This document shows, one piece after another, positions 46,843 through 57,870 of a stretch of DNA of 64,000 nucleotides. The stretch is from Crocodylus rhombifer (Eukaryota; Chordata; Crocodylia; Crocodylidae), in NCBI GenBank assembly GCA_038503035.1, contig JAVSML010000980.1:69286-133285 (forward strand), written 5' to 3'. Within the stretch, counting starts at the first letter, position 1, and each line of letters opens with the position of its first letter. A program made the translations under genes and the position numbers. Below the pieces are notes generated by a model. It had not been told where the DNA came from and ran no database searches. It saw nothing but the letters and a program-made list of their open reading frames with translations.

Positions 46843-48480
46843 TTTCATAGATTCATAGATGCCAGGGTTGGAAGGGATGTCAGCAGGTCTTCGAACCTGA
46901 CCCCCTGCCTAGGCAGAAAAGAGTGCTGGGTCAGATGACCCCATCCAGATGCCTATCCAGCCTTCACTTAAAGACCCCCAAGGTAGGGGAGAGCACCCTT
47001 GGAAACCTATTCTAAATTTTGGCCACCTTTACCATGAAGAAGTTTTTCCTGATATCTAGCCTAACTCTGCTCTGTCAGCTTGTGACCATTGTTCCTTGTT
47101 ACTCCAAGAGGCGCCCTAGTGAACACAGCATCTCCAATCCCTTGCTGCATCCCCCTAATGAATTCGTAGGCAACCACAAGATCACCTCTCAGCCTTTTCT
47201 TGTGGAGCTGAAGAGGTCCATGTCCCTCAGTCTCTCTTCATAGGGCTTGTCCGGTGAGCCCCTAGCCATATGAGTGGCCCTCCTCTGGACTCTCTTGAGT
47301 CTATCAACATCCTTTTTGCAGTACAATGCCCATAACTGGACACAGTACTTCAACTGCAGTCTGACCAATGCCGCATAGAGGGAAAGTTATCACCTCCTTG
47401 GATCTATCTGTCATGCATCTGCTGATGCATGATGAAGTGCTGTTAGCTTTGCTGATGACAGCTCATGTTCATCTTGGAGTCCACTACGACTCTGAGATCC
47501 CTTTCCACTTCTGTGCTGTTGAGAGGGTCACTTCCCAGCCAGTAGGTGTGCTAAATATTTTTGCATCCTAGGTGCAACACTCTGCACTCGTCCTTGCTGT
47601 ACTACATCCTATTGTATTGTGCCCACTTTTCTAACCTGTCCAGGTCTGCCTACCCTCCGAAGTGTGCAGTTCACCCCACAATTTAGCATCATCTGCAAAC
47701 TTGAACAGATTACACTTCACACCCACATCCAAGTCACTGATGAGGATATTGAGGAGTATACGTCCAAGGACCGAATCCTGCGGGACCCCGCTATCCACAT
47801 CCTTCCAGGTCAATACTGACCCATCTATTACCGCTCTCTGGGTGCAATCGCTAAGCCAGTTTGCCATCCACAGACTGTGTAAGCATCTGTCACAGCCTCT
47901 TAATTTATTTATGAGAATGGGATGAGATACCGTATCAAAGGCCATGCTAAAATCCAAGAAAATGACATCCATGTCTACTTGTACCCCTAAGTATTTTGTG
48001 ATCCTGTCATAAAATGAAACCAGATTGGTCAGGCATGATCTACCTGTGGTTTCCCTGATGCATTATTTTTCCCACTGAACTCCCACAAATATGATCCTTC
48101 ATAATCTTTTAAAAGACCTTTCCAAGGATGGAGGTGAGACTGACTGGCCTATAATTACTCGGATCCTTCTTCCTTCCCTTCTTGAAAATAGGGACCACAC
48201 TGGCCCTGTTCCAGTCCTCTGGGACCTGACCTGAGCTCCACGAGCACTCAAACAGCTGTGCCAGTGGTTCTGCTATGACAGCGGCCTATTCCTTCAGTAC
48301 TCTTAGATGAAGCTCAGCCGGGCCTGCTGACTTAAACACATCCAGTCCAAGTGACTCTGCACCAAGTCAGCATCAGCAATTGGTGAGCTGGCATCCCTCT
48401 GCCCATCTAAGAACCCATTAGGAGACTTATCCTGACCCCATTCAGGAACACGGAAGCAAAAAACTCATTTTGGCAAGCAG
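46843..48480 (-). mobile_element. CR1 LINE, 5' truncated, 1.6 kb
   Basis: Tail TTTCATAGATTCATAGATGC, 3' UTR, RT C-terminus, palm and fingers in order, ending near the EN-RT linker. Multiple frameshifts. Confidence 0.92.
47631..47972 (-). pseudogene. CR1 RT palm remnant
   Basis: 113 codons: [20 protein letters not shown] (block A), SGVPQDSVLGRILLNILISD (block B, G to D after PQ) and FKFADDAKLWGE (catalytic FADD retained). Broken on both sides by frameshifts. Confidence 0.85.
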
Positions 48481-50137
48481 CACGTTGTCTGGGGTAGGGG
48501 AGAGAGGTGCTGGCCCCAGTGGTATTATTACCTGGTGTCCTGGTGCAGCAGGGGTGCAGATCTGGCAGCATGGAGCCTGGCTGGCAGCCAGAGCATTGGT
48601 CTGGATGGATTTAGTTCACTTGTGTCTGTTGCTGCAGCATCAGTGGAATAGTTCTGTTCCCCACTCCTAACTAGCATGACCTTCTCTGCTCTTTTTAAAG
48701 CGGCTGATGTGCATTCATCCCTACCCTCCCGTACAGTTCTTTGTCACTGTAAATTCAAAAGCCTATGATTTCACCAAGCAGCAGCATAGTGCCTAGTAAG
48801 CTGGCTTGTGAAGTCTTCCTGTCATCCATTAGCTTAAATGAAAAAAAAAAAAAGAAGAGGAAGGAGGTTGGAGAGGATTTAAGGGTCAAAAAGGAAGGAA
48901 GAAGAAAAGATCAAGCACTCTCTTTAAGGAAACATATGCCATGCATGATGTAAGGTGTTTTACTTGATACAGTAATGGACTGTATAATTTCTATTGAAAA
49001 ACTCTGAATGATATAGACAATTGTAATACAATCTTATTATGCAGACTCCAGAGCTTTGCAATTGCAAAAGTTCAGTGGGAAACAATTTTCCTGACCTCAA
49101 GAATTTTCAAGATTTTGAACGCTTCTCTGTCTCCCATCCTAAATTAGAGCAAAAAGTAAAGACCACAATACATTTTCCAAAATTAATTAACCTAAAATTT
49201 GGAATTGGGCCCATATTTCAAAATGAAAAGCTGTGTTTACTCTCCCAAAAAATTAATTAACAAATACTAACATGCAGTACTGAGGATATTTTAAAACTTT
49301 TTTTCAAAATCTTTTTGAATTTGGAGATTTGCTGAAATTGATACTTTTCTTGCAAAAAGTGCTAGTTGTGCTAAATGAGTATATTCTGATGGAAGAAAAA
49401 ATGTTGCCTGAACAACCCCAACTGTCTTTGGTAATTGTCCCTGTAAAGCCCATAGTAGTAGTAAGTATTTTCTTTAACAGAAGAATATTTATAACATTTA
49501 AAATCAGATCCAAAAAACTCTTAGATGCCTAAAGCAAGACTTAATATTTGATTAAGTACCCGGACCTAAAACTGTGACCCAAAGAAACCCCTGCTTACCA
49601 ACTGCCTAAATATGCTAGTAGCTCCCTTTTTGATAAGTCCAGCCCAAAGTACAGCAACCCTGGGTGCTTCCATTCCAGATGACCCCAGAGCAGTGTCAGT
49701 GCCCTCTTGCAATAGGCTACCTGCAAGTCTAATGTAAGTGCCTATCCTCAGAGAGATCTTTGGGTTATGGATCCCAAGGAAGCAGAAGCACTTCCCTTGT
49801 ATCACTGACTCCCAAGCTAAAAAAAAAAGAGTTACATTTCAGGGAAACCCCATGATAAGCACTTCCTTGCTGTAGATTCAACATGCAGGATTTAACATGC
49901 AGGATCACCCTTCTGAGGTGCCTGGTTCTCTCCATGTAGTGCATAGGGAATCTAGGCACCTAACTTTGGTTTGGGATTCTGATTTAGAGACTGAGTACTT
50001 AATATTTAGGCTTTGTAGTGCCTAACCTGAAGACACCTAAGTCTTACCTGTCCTAAGCCCTAGATCCACCTGGTATACCTGAGACTTTTTAATGCCTCAC
50101 TTGATTTTTAATCCTTGATGAAACATCAACTAATGTC
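48481..50137. other. unassigned intron 2 sequence
   Basis: No exon recognised. An A run at about 48841-48853 is followed by a purine-rich tract. At 49940-50080 several GCACCTAA/TTAGGC-type motifs in both orientations suggest a worn dispersed repeat of unknown family. Confidence 0.45.
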
Positions 50138-50390
50138 TACTCAACCTATGGCATGTGGCCTCAATCTGGCCCCTGAAGTGACTGTCCCCATGGCACAGAG
50201 GATGAGGGACAGAAGCAGCTCAAACTGTTGTGTTCTTTTTCTGGCCCTACACTATGCTGCTGATCCCCTTGGCAGTCCTCCCTGCTCTGCTCTCCTCCTC
50301 TTCCTCTGTCCCCCCCACCCCCAACATTAGCAGCCACTTCCTTCCCTACCGAAGAGGAATGGTGGCCTATGGTGCAGCCAGGTTGCAAAC
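50138..50390. mobile_element. possible hAT-type fragment
   Basis: CTCAACCTATGGCATGTGGC at the left and the inverted TGCAACCTGGCTGCACCATAG at the right suggest worn terminal repeats around a GC-rich body. No TSD seen. Confidence 0.35.
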
Positions 50391-51679
50391 ACCCAGCTCA
50401 CCACTGTAAAAGATCTGCACTAATCACTTTTCTTATGATTTGTGATGGGTTATATGTGTGTTTACTTGTTTTTCCTGAAAATGTTAGAACCCATTGTGAC
50501 CCAGTGGCTTTGTGTGAACTTTTATTCTATTGCTGGAGGGATGCAACCTCCAGAGTAGAATTTCCTAGGTTTCTGTACTAAAAGCTGTGAAGGAAGAGGA
50601 TTAGTCTAGATGGGCACTGCATACATACTCTTTCCCTTAGCTTCCATTCTCTGCCACTGTAAAGAGAAGATACTGCACCATATGGACTTGTTGTCTGATC
50701 CAGTATGGACTTTTTCTTTTTGCTAGAAGCCTATCATTGGGCAGTTTTTAAAATGAAACAGTCACCTCTGTGTCTTTCTAAAAGGGCAAATTTCAGTATT
50801 AGACCTTAGTTTGTTTTCCTGCTCTGTGCCTACATTTTTGGCAACAAAGGCAATGTTAGAAGCGTTTTGCACCGGTATCCTGTTTATTGAAGAAGCTTGT
50901 AAATACTTAATCAAAACATACAATGAAAACACAAGCACACATTATGCAAAAAAGTCCAAAGAATGTCTTAGAATCTACCTCTTCAAAAAAACAGTTATAT
51001 TTATAGTCAGCACAAACACTTGGAATTCTACCTTATGGCAGGGCAGTATCCTTCACAAAGCTGGGACTCCAATAACATTTTTCTTTTTAATAGTTGATTC
51101 AACTTTTATTTATATTTAAATGTAAATAATGTGGTCTGTAGGCTTTCTTCCAATTTACTAAATACCAGAAAAAGTAAAGCAAGCATATTGTCTGTTTTTA
51201 TTTGCCATCTCGTCCTGTCCTTATGGGTATGTTGCATGCACTGGAGCTTTGCCTGCGAAAGGACTACAGGAGAGCCAAGCAACCTGCAGTAAGTTGCACA
51301 ATAGCTCCACCAGCAGCTGGTACCCCCACCTCCAGAAGTTGCGTTTGCAGTACAGTTCTTTTCATTAATAATCAGCAAAGAAAGCAATCTGAACATTGCT
51401 TCATGATGCTTCATGGTGCATCTCAGATCAGAAATTCAGTGCAAGAATTTGCTTAGTTTCTGGCTGCTTTTGCCCTGTATTAAAGGGCCAACTGCTGTGG
51501 CAAATTTATACCCCTCTGAGCTCATGGGAGGCTAGCACCACTGCCTCTGCTATGTTTTTCAGAGGGGGAAGGAAGTCATGGCCCCAAATGTTCCTCCACA
51601 CCAGCTGAACCGTACTCTGTGAAAGTCACCACACTATACCAGCCCAGAGCACTGTGCACCCAACACATCCAGAGAGAGC
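50391..51679. other. unassigned intron 2 sequence
   Basis: No exon or repeat family recognised. Confidence 0.5.
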
Positions 51680-51944
51680 ACTTACATGTGTGGCCCTCCA
51701 TAGTACCTGGCCAGTTGGAGCAGCAGCAGGAGCAGCCCCACTGGGAAGCTGTGAGTTCTGGCTAGGGCTGGGACAGTGCTGTTGGTGAGCATAGGCTGGG
51801 TGTGGGCTGGAGCATTATACGGGCTGCCCCAGGCAGGATTCAGCTCCATGCAGAGCACCACAGGGGCAGCCATGGGCAAGATCAATCAACTGATGGGCTG
51901 GAGCTGACCTGCATGCTGTAATTCACCCATCCCTGTTCTTAAAG
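51680..51944. mobile_element. hAT-type element, right end only
   Basis: The inverted terminal sequence CAGGGATGGGTGAATTACAG (51925-51944) is a typical hAT end, similar in style to family B. The left boundary was not located. Confidence 0.4.
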
Positions 51945-52350
51945 CATAGGCCCCAAATTGCATAGGATTCCTAACTGGCACCAAATATACTGGTACTGTC
52001 ATCTCTCTTGTCTAGCATACAGTGCTTCAATTAATGCTCTGGCTCATAGAACCATTTGATGTGACCCATGGGCGTGGAGTTGGACAGCATTTTGCAGTGG
52101 GAGATTTTAGCAGCAGTCACTTTCTCATGCCACTGCAAGGAGAAGCACTGCCTGTGAGTGCTCTCCCTATGCACCTGTTCAGGAAGGCAGCACTGATGTC
52201 TGGGTCCTAGTGCTTGCCCTTCCACCACCCACCGTGACCTGAACTGGGTCACTCTGGCCTGCAACCTAGAAAGGTTGCTGAATGCTGGACTAAAGTGGAT
52301 AGAAACTGAGTCTCTTAAGGCAGGTCCTACTGGCTCCTTTTATAGACTAC
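51945..52350. other. unassigned, possible worn hAT-type fragment
   Basis: TGCAACCTAGAAAGGTTGCTG near 52260 forms a short inverted repeat (CAACCT/AGGTTG), as seen at ends of hAT elements. Nothing else recognised. Confidence 0.3.
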
Positions 52351-52618
52351 TTTCATAAATTCATAGATTTCATAGACATTAAGGCTGGAAGAGACCTCGT
52401 TGGGTCCAGCCCCCTGCCCAAGGGTCAGGAAGTCAGCTAGGGTCAAAGGATACCAGCAAGATAAGTGCCCAAATGTTTCTTGAAAGTGTCCAGATTAGTT
52501 GCTTGCACCACCTCTGGGGGAAGTCTGTTCCAGGACTTGGGGGCTCAGACAGTAAACAAGTTTTTCCCTATGTCCAGTCTAAAGCGGTCTTGCAGGAGTT
52601 TGTGACCATTGAACCTTG

Positions 52619-52999
52619 TCATCCCTTGGGGTGCTCTGGTGAACAGGTGTTCTCCCAGATCATACCCCTTATGTACTTATAGGCAGCCACCATGTCATCC
52701 CTGAGCCTGAGCTTCAGGCTAAAGAGTCCCATAGCTCTCAGCCTGTCTTCATGAGGGCTGTTCTCTTGCCCCAGCCTCATGCACATGGACTCTTTCAAGC
52801 TTCTCCAAGTCCTTCCTAATTGTGGAGCCCAGAATTGGGTGCAGTACTCCAGCTGCGGCCTCCCCAAGGCCGAGTACAGTGAGAGGATGGCATCCTGGAT
52901 CTTGTTCGAGATGCATTGGTAAATGCATGCCAGAGTTTTATTCACTTTGACAGCTGTGGTATCGCACTGGTGGCTCATATTCTTCTGGTGGTCAATCAT
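52619..52999 (-). pseudogene. CR1 RT C-terminal remnant
   Basis: Encodes DHQKNMSHQCDTTAVKVNKT, LSLYSALGRPQLEYCTQFWA and ENSPHEDRLRAMGLFSLKLR, the thumb and C-terminal region, with a deletion after VIRGQE-type sequence. Confidence 0.8.
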
Positions 53000-54288
53000 G
53001 ACCCCAAGTCTCTTTCGGTCATGTTGCTAGTGAGTGTAGCATTTCCAAGCCTATAAATGTGATGTGGGTTTTTATTCCCCAGGTGAAGCACTTTGCATTT
53101 CTCTGTATTGAATGCTATCAGATTTTCATCCACCCACCTTGCAAGCCTATTGAGGTCGGCCTGGATCACCAGCCTATCCTCAAGTATGGACACTCTTCCC
53201 AAAAGTTTGGTGTTGTCAGCAAACTTGGCCAGTCCCCTTATACACCAGTGTCCAGATTGTTTATGAAGACATTAAAGAGTATAGGTCTAAGAATTAAGCC
53301 TTGCAGGATGCCACTGGTCACTGAGAGCCATGTTGATATAGTTAGTTGAGGCCAGTCACAGTTGCCCAATTTTTCCATGAGGACATCATGGGACACCAGG
53401 TCAAAGGCTTTTTTTTTAAGTCCAAATATATGACATCAATCTCTTCCCTTTTGTCCAGGTGATATGTCACCTGCTCATGGAAGGAAATGAGATTGGTCAG
53501 GCAAGACCTACCCACAGCAAACCAGTGCTGGCTTTCCCTCAGAATGTTGCCTTCTTTTAGCCTGTTGAGAATGGTTTTTTTTGATAATTTTTTCCAAAAC
53601 CTTCCCAGGGTTTAAGGTCAAACTGATTGGCCTGTAGTTTCCCCACTTGTCTTTCCTCCCTTTCTTGAAGATGGGCACCACATTGGCCCTCTTCCAATCT
53701 TTGGGTACTTTGCCTGAGCACCACGAGTTTTTTTTAATAACCTTGCCAGTGGCTGCACTATGATGTCTGCCAGTTACTTTAACACTCCTGGGTGCAACCT
53801 ATCTGAACCAGCTGATTTATGGGGGTCCAGACTCTCAAGATGCTCCCTCACAAGATCTACATCAATAGTGGGTATATATTTACCTTCACCCTGGTCATCC
53901 CACATCATGTTAGGCAGGGTGGTTCCTTTGGGATGGTGAAAAACAGATTTAAAGTAATCATTAAGCAGATTGGCTTTTTCCTAGGTGTCAATAGTCAGCT
54001 GCCCCAGCTGGTTAAGTAGGGGTCCATTGTTGCCTTTGTTTTTCTTTCGACTCCCCACATATCTGAAGAAGGACTTTTTATTGTCCTTGATTTGTGTAGC
54101 CAGATGGAATTCAGCTGCAGCCTTGGCTTTCCTAGTTTACTCCTTGCAGGTGCAGACAAGTACAGTATACTCCTCCTTCGTGGTGTTTCCTGTCTTCCAT
54201 CCTTCATACACCTCTCTTTTTAAACATAGGACATCCATGAGTTCCCTCTTGAGCCATGGGGATTATTGATCCCTTTTTACCACCTTTC

Positions 54289-54750
54289 CTATGGGTTGGA
54301 ATGGACTCCCCTTATTACGTCTAGGATTGCTTCCTTAAGGAGCAACCACTCATCCTGAACTCCCCTCCCTGTGAAATTACGGTCTCTTAGGGCATCAAGA
54401 ACAAGCATCCAAAGCTTATGAAAGTCAGCTTTCCCAAAGTCAAGGACTACTGGATTGCTGGCTGACTTGCCAGCTTTGCGATGGATGGTGAAAGTGATCA
54501 ACTCATGGTCACTGTCACCCAGCTTCCCTTCAATTCTTAGGTCACTGATTAAATCATCACCTTTGGCCAGTACCAGGTCCAGCAGCGCCTTGCCTCTTAT
54601 CAGCCCATAAACTTCTTGAGACAGGTACAGCTCATCCACACATGTAAAGAAGTTTTGTGAGTGATCAGATTTGGCAGTTGCAGTCTCCCATGATGACCAT
54701 GCACTGAGAGCATGCAGCCTCGGCCAGTTCCCTGGTGAATTCTTGGTCAA
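54289..54750 (-). pseudogene. CR1 endonuclease C-terminus and linker remnant
   Basis: 153 codons containing RGKALLDLVLAKGDDLISDL and EGKLGDSDHELITFTI. SDHELI is the C-terminal catalytic motif (Ser-Asp-His) of the apurinic-type endonuclease. The N-terminal GDFN-type motif is read nearby (54678-54710) as IMGDCN in another frame. Confidence 0.85.
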
Positions 54751-54810
54751 GCACTTGTTCCTGGTTTGTAGGTCTGTAGTAGACTCCTACCATTGTATCC
54801 CCTTCACTAT

Positions 54811-55302
54811 AAGTGCAAGGTGTTGCACATGGGGAGGAAGAACCGGCACCACACTNNNNNNNNNNNNNNNNNNNNNNNNNNNNNNNNNNNNNNNNNNNNN
54901 NNNNNNNNNNNNNNNNNNNNNNNNNNNNNNNNNNNNNNNNNNNNNNNNNNNNNNNNNNNNNNNNNNNNNNNNNNNNNNNNNNNNNNNNNNNNNNNNNNNN
55001 NNNNNNNNNNNNNNNNNNNNNNNNNNNNNNNNNNNNNNNNNNNNNNNNNNNNNNNNNNNNNNNNNNNNNNNNNNNNNNNNNNNNNNNNNNNNNNNNNNNN
55101 NNNNNNNNNNNNNNNNNNNNNNNNNNNNNNNNNNNNNNNNNNNNNNNNNNNNNNNNNNNNNNNNNNNNNNNNNNNNNNNNNNNNNNNNNNNNNNNNNNNN
55201 NNNNNNNNNNNNNNNNNNNNNNNNNNNNNNNNNNNNNNNNNNNNNNNNNNNNNNNGATGATCTACCTAGGTCCCTTCCGACTCTAGCTACTATGAAACTA
55301 TG
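54811..55302 (+). mobile_element. opposite-strand CR1 insertion containing the gap
   Basis: On the plus strand, AAGTGCAAGGTGTTGCACATGG and GGAAGAACCGGCACCACACT before the gap match the RT segment CKVMHLGRKNQQHT. GATGATCTACCTAGGTCCCT and the terminal CTATGAAACTATG after the gap are a CR1 3' end. Flanks CCATTGTATCC and CCATTGTATTC suggest a short target duplication within the minus-strand host CR1. Confidence 0.8.
54856..55255. other. assembly gap (400 N)
   Basis: Exactly 400 undetermined bases inside the nested CR1. Compared with the same interval in the copy at 22266-22940 (about 675 bp), the true missing length may be larger. Confidence 0.98.
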
Positions 55303-55896
55303 TTCCCATTGTATTCTAACCCCAAGGGTCTCCAGTCATTCTCCTTGGGTGCCAGTCTCAGTTTGTAGGAATGTGTAACTCTCCTCCACATAGGTAGCTA
55401 CACTCCCACCCCTCTTTTCAGCACGATCTCTCCTGGATAGGGTATAGCCATTTATACCAGTAGTCCAGTCATAGGAGGATTCTCACCAGTTCTTTGTGAT
55501 CCCTATAAGGTTGTCATCATTTTGTTTAGCAGAGGGACCAGTTCCTCCTATTTATTTCCTAAACTCCTGGCATTAGTGTACAGGCAGATGTGTGTGCTGT
55601 TGGAGGCCCTAGGCTTCCTTGTATTCATGGAGCAGCTCTGTTCCTGGGCTGGGGTAGGAGTGGGTTCCTTTGAGCATCCTAATCTTCTGGTTTTGTGATT
55701 CATGCTTGGTGAGCTTGCTTTGGTGGTGGTCTGCTCATACCCAGTGAGCTTAATTTAAAGCCCGGTTGAGCAGGTCAGCCATTCTGGGTGAGAAGAGTTT
55801 CTTTCCCAGTAGAGTGAGGTGGAGGCTCTCTAAAGAGCAGACTGTGGTCCTAGAAGCTGAAGCCTTCACAGTGGCACCAGTACCGCAATCTTCTGT

Positions 55897-56112
55897 TTAC
55901 TGCCTCAGTTCATCTCTCCCTCCTCTGCTCATGACCTGTAACTGCAAAGAAAAAGGAAAAAAAATCTGTGCCCCCAGCCCTGCTCCCAGAGCCCTGTACC
56001 CACTCATGACCCAGCTGGGATTGCTCTGAGCCATGTCATTTGTGCCCAGGTGGATAAGGAGCATAGGGTAGTGGTTGGAGGGCCAAATAAGTTTTGGCAT
56101 TCTCTCAGCCAA
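55897..56112 (-). pseudogene. CR1 ORF1 esterase-like domain remnant
   Basis: Encodes PKLIWPSNHYPMLLIHLGTN and DMAQ. GTND (56035-56046) is block III of SGNH/GDSL hydrolases. Upstream, in the same reading frame but separated by a stop, 56161-56220 reads RRVVVVGDSLLKK with the block-I GDS nucleophile motif. An esterase domain in ORF1 is known for the CR1 clade; its role in retrotransposition is unclear. Broken, not functional. Confidence 0.75.
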
Positions 56113-56236
56113 ATCCTGGCCTCCTGGGCTAAGGGGTCAGGGTGACAGATTGCTCCCTCTCTTCTTCAGGAGGGAGTCTCCCACAACGACCACTCTGCGT
56201 TTCATCTTACGGATGATAACTGGTCATGTTTCTTCC

Positions 56237-56518
56237 TCACTTGCAGTAGCTGGCAGCTCTGGGGTGCTGCAAGAAGTTCATACCTGTCGCAGAGATCCAT
56301 GGGGGTGGTGACCCTGGTACAGTGAGCCTGGGGGCTGCAGGGAGTATGGGAGTACTTTTGGCCTCCCTGGTCCTGTCAGGTGACTTAGGTCTTCCCTCTT
56401 CTTTCCTGGGGTGAAGGGCCTGGCAGTAGGAATCAGTCTCCTGTTCGCCATCTCTGATGGCACATAGCCTCTGCACCTCAGTCTGGAGCTCCACTGTCTG
56501 CGATTCTAGAGACTCCAA
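56237..56518 (-). pseudogene. CR1 ORF1 N-terminal coiled-coil remnant
   Basis: Begins MESLESQTVELQTEVQRLCA with leucine/valine spacing typical of a short coiled coil, followed by a proline-rich linker leading toward the esterase part. Such an arrangement fits CR1 ORF1, which multimerises and binds RNA. Confidence 0.6.
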
Positions 56519-57358
56519 TACAAAGCAAACCTCACAAGGGGAGGTTGTAATGCTCCTGATCCTGTGTGCCTGGAGTCATGCCAGGGGCTCCGTCTGAATG
56601 GAGGCTGGAACCATGGGTTCCATCTGGGTGGAGGCCTCAGAAGTACCAGAGGGGAGTGATCCAGCCACAGGGGGGAACCTCAGGGTGCAGCATGTCCCAC
56701 CCACCATTGCACGGGTAGTAGTTTGGCTACTGTTGTGCCAACTGCTCCCTTGAGGTTCTCTGCCTAGGGCCTCGTGGCCCTCCCGCAAACTCCCACGCTA
56801 ACTCATGTGCCGGGCCTAGATGTGTACCTGTTTGCACATTCTGTTTGTGAGGCTCTAGTTGTGTAGCTTCTTATGGGGCTGGGCCAAGTAGGAGCTCCGG
56901 GGGGCGGGGGAACATGACCATAGCTTTACCATCATTTTGGTGGTTGCTTTTAATTAATAAGAAAAAATGTTTTAAAAATCCCAGTTGTGCCGTGGCTTAT
57001 CATATAGTGATCTTGCACATAAAAACTAGAAAATCTTTCCAGCATCTTGTCTTTTCTTTTTTTGACCTGCCTATTCACTGCTTGCAGAAAAAATAAAAAC
57101 ATTTAACTCATCCCAGAACTTTCTACATAATGAAATCAACTTCTCTGGATATGCTTGTAGCAGCAAAAAAATTAGTTTCATGAACTAACGTCAATATTTT
57201 GTTTTTGCATACGCAAACTCACTTGATCTAAAATACAATAGTTTTTGACTGACTAAAGTTGAGATTCAAGCTAGTACCCCTTTTCAGAAACAAACCTAAG
57301 TGTACGGCAAATAAGATTTAAGTATGTACAAAAATTAAACATGTACATACGTATTTCT

Positions 57359-57760
57359 CCCTGCAGCTGTGCTAGGTCCCTCCCACCACAGCCCCGCTTA
57401 CCTCTGGCAAGCTGTTGGGGGTCCTGGAGCTCACTGGGGTGCAGCGGGCTTACTCCAAAGCCAGCGTTAAAGTGCAGCTTCTGCTGTTGGCAGGCCCTTT
57501 TAAACTCTGTGCATGCATAGTAGGGCCTGCTGGTACTGTGCTGCTGTCAGAGGGCTGGGGGGGTCCCTCCTCCACCAGAGAATGGGATAGGCGAGTGCCT
57601 CCCTCTTCCCCTGCCTCATGCACTGGGCACCACTGGAGCTGGGCCAAGTAGGAACTGGGGTGGGGGGTGACCCTCCTCTGCTCCTCTCAGCTGCCTCCCT
57701 GCAGCTGTGCTAGGTCCCTCCCACCAGGGTCCCGCTTATCTCCAGCAGGCTGGGGGTTGT
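57359..57760 (-). repeat. tandem 338-bp duplication in presumed CR1 5' UTR
   Basis: CCCTGCAGCTGTGCTAGGTC at 57359 recurs at 57697, and similarity continues through CCCTCCCACCA and CCCGCTTA. A related motif GCTGGGCCAAGTAGGA occurs at 56878 and 57638, which would be another unit once the AT-rich insert is removed. Tandem GC-rich units at a LINE 5' end are consistent with internal promoter monomers, but that role is inference. Confidence 0.6.
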
Positions 57761-57870
57761 CAGGGGTCCTGGGGGTCTTGTTGGGGGTCCCTGGGCTCAT
57801 GGGGCCGCAAAAGGCTTATGCCCATGCTTCTTGAGCCAGAGCTGGAACCAAAGTGGGTTGCTGATGTAGT

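Larger units (their letters stand above)
52351..57870 (-). mobile_element. near-full-length CR1 LINE, with nested insertions
   Basis: Runs from the 3' tail (TTTCATAAATTCATAGATTTC) through 3' UTR, RT, EN-RT linker, endonuclease, ORF1 with esterase motifs and a GC-rich 5' UTR. An opposite-strand CR1 (54811-55302, including the assembly gap) splits the endonuclease. An AT-rich segment (about 56915-57352) lies within the presumed 5' UTR. Frames are broken many times. The 5' limit near 57870 is set by loss of GC-rich repeat units and is uncertain. Confidence 0.85.
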
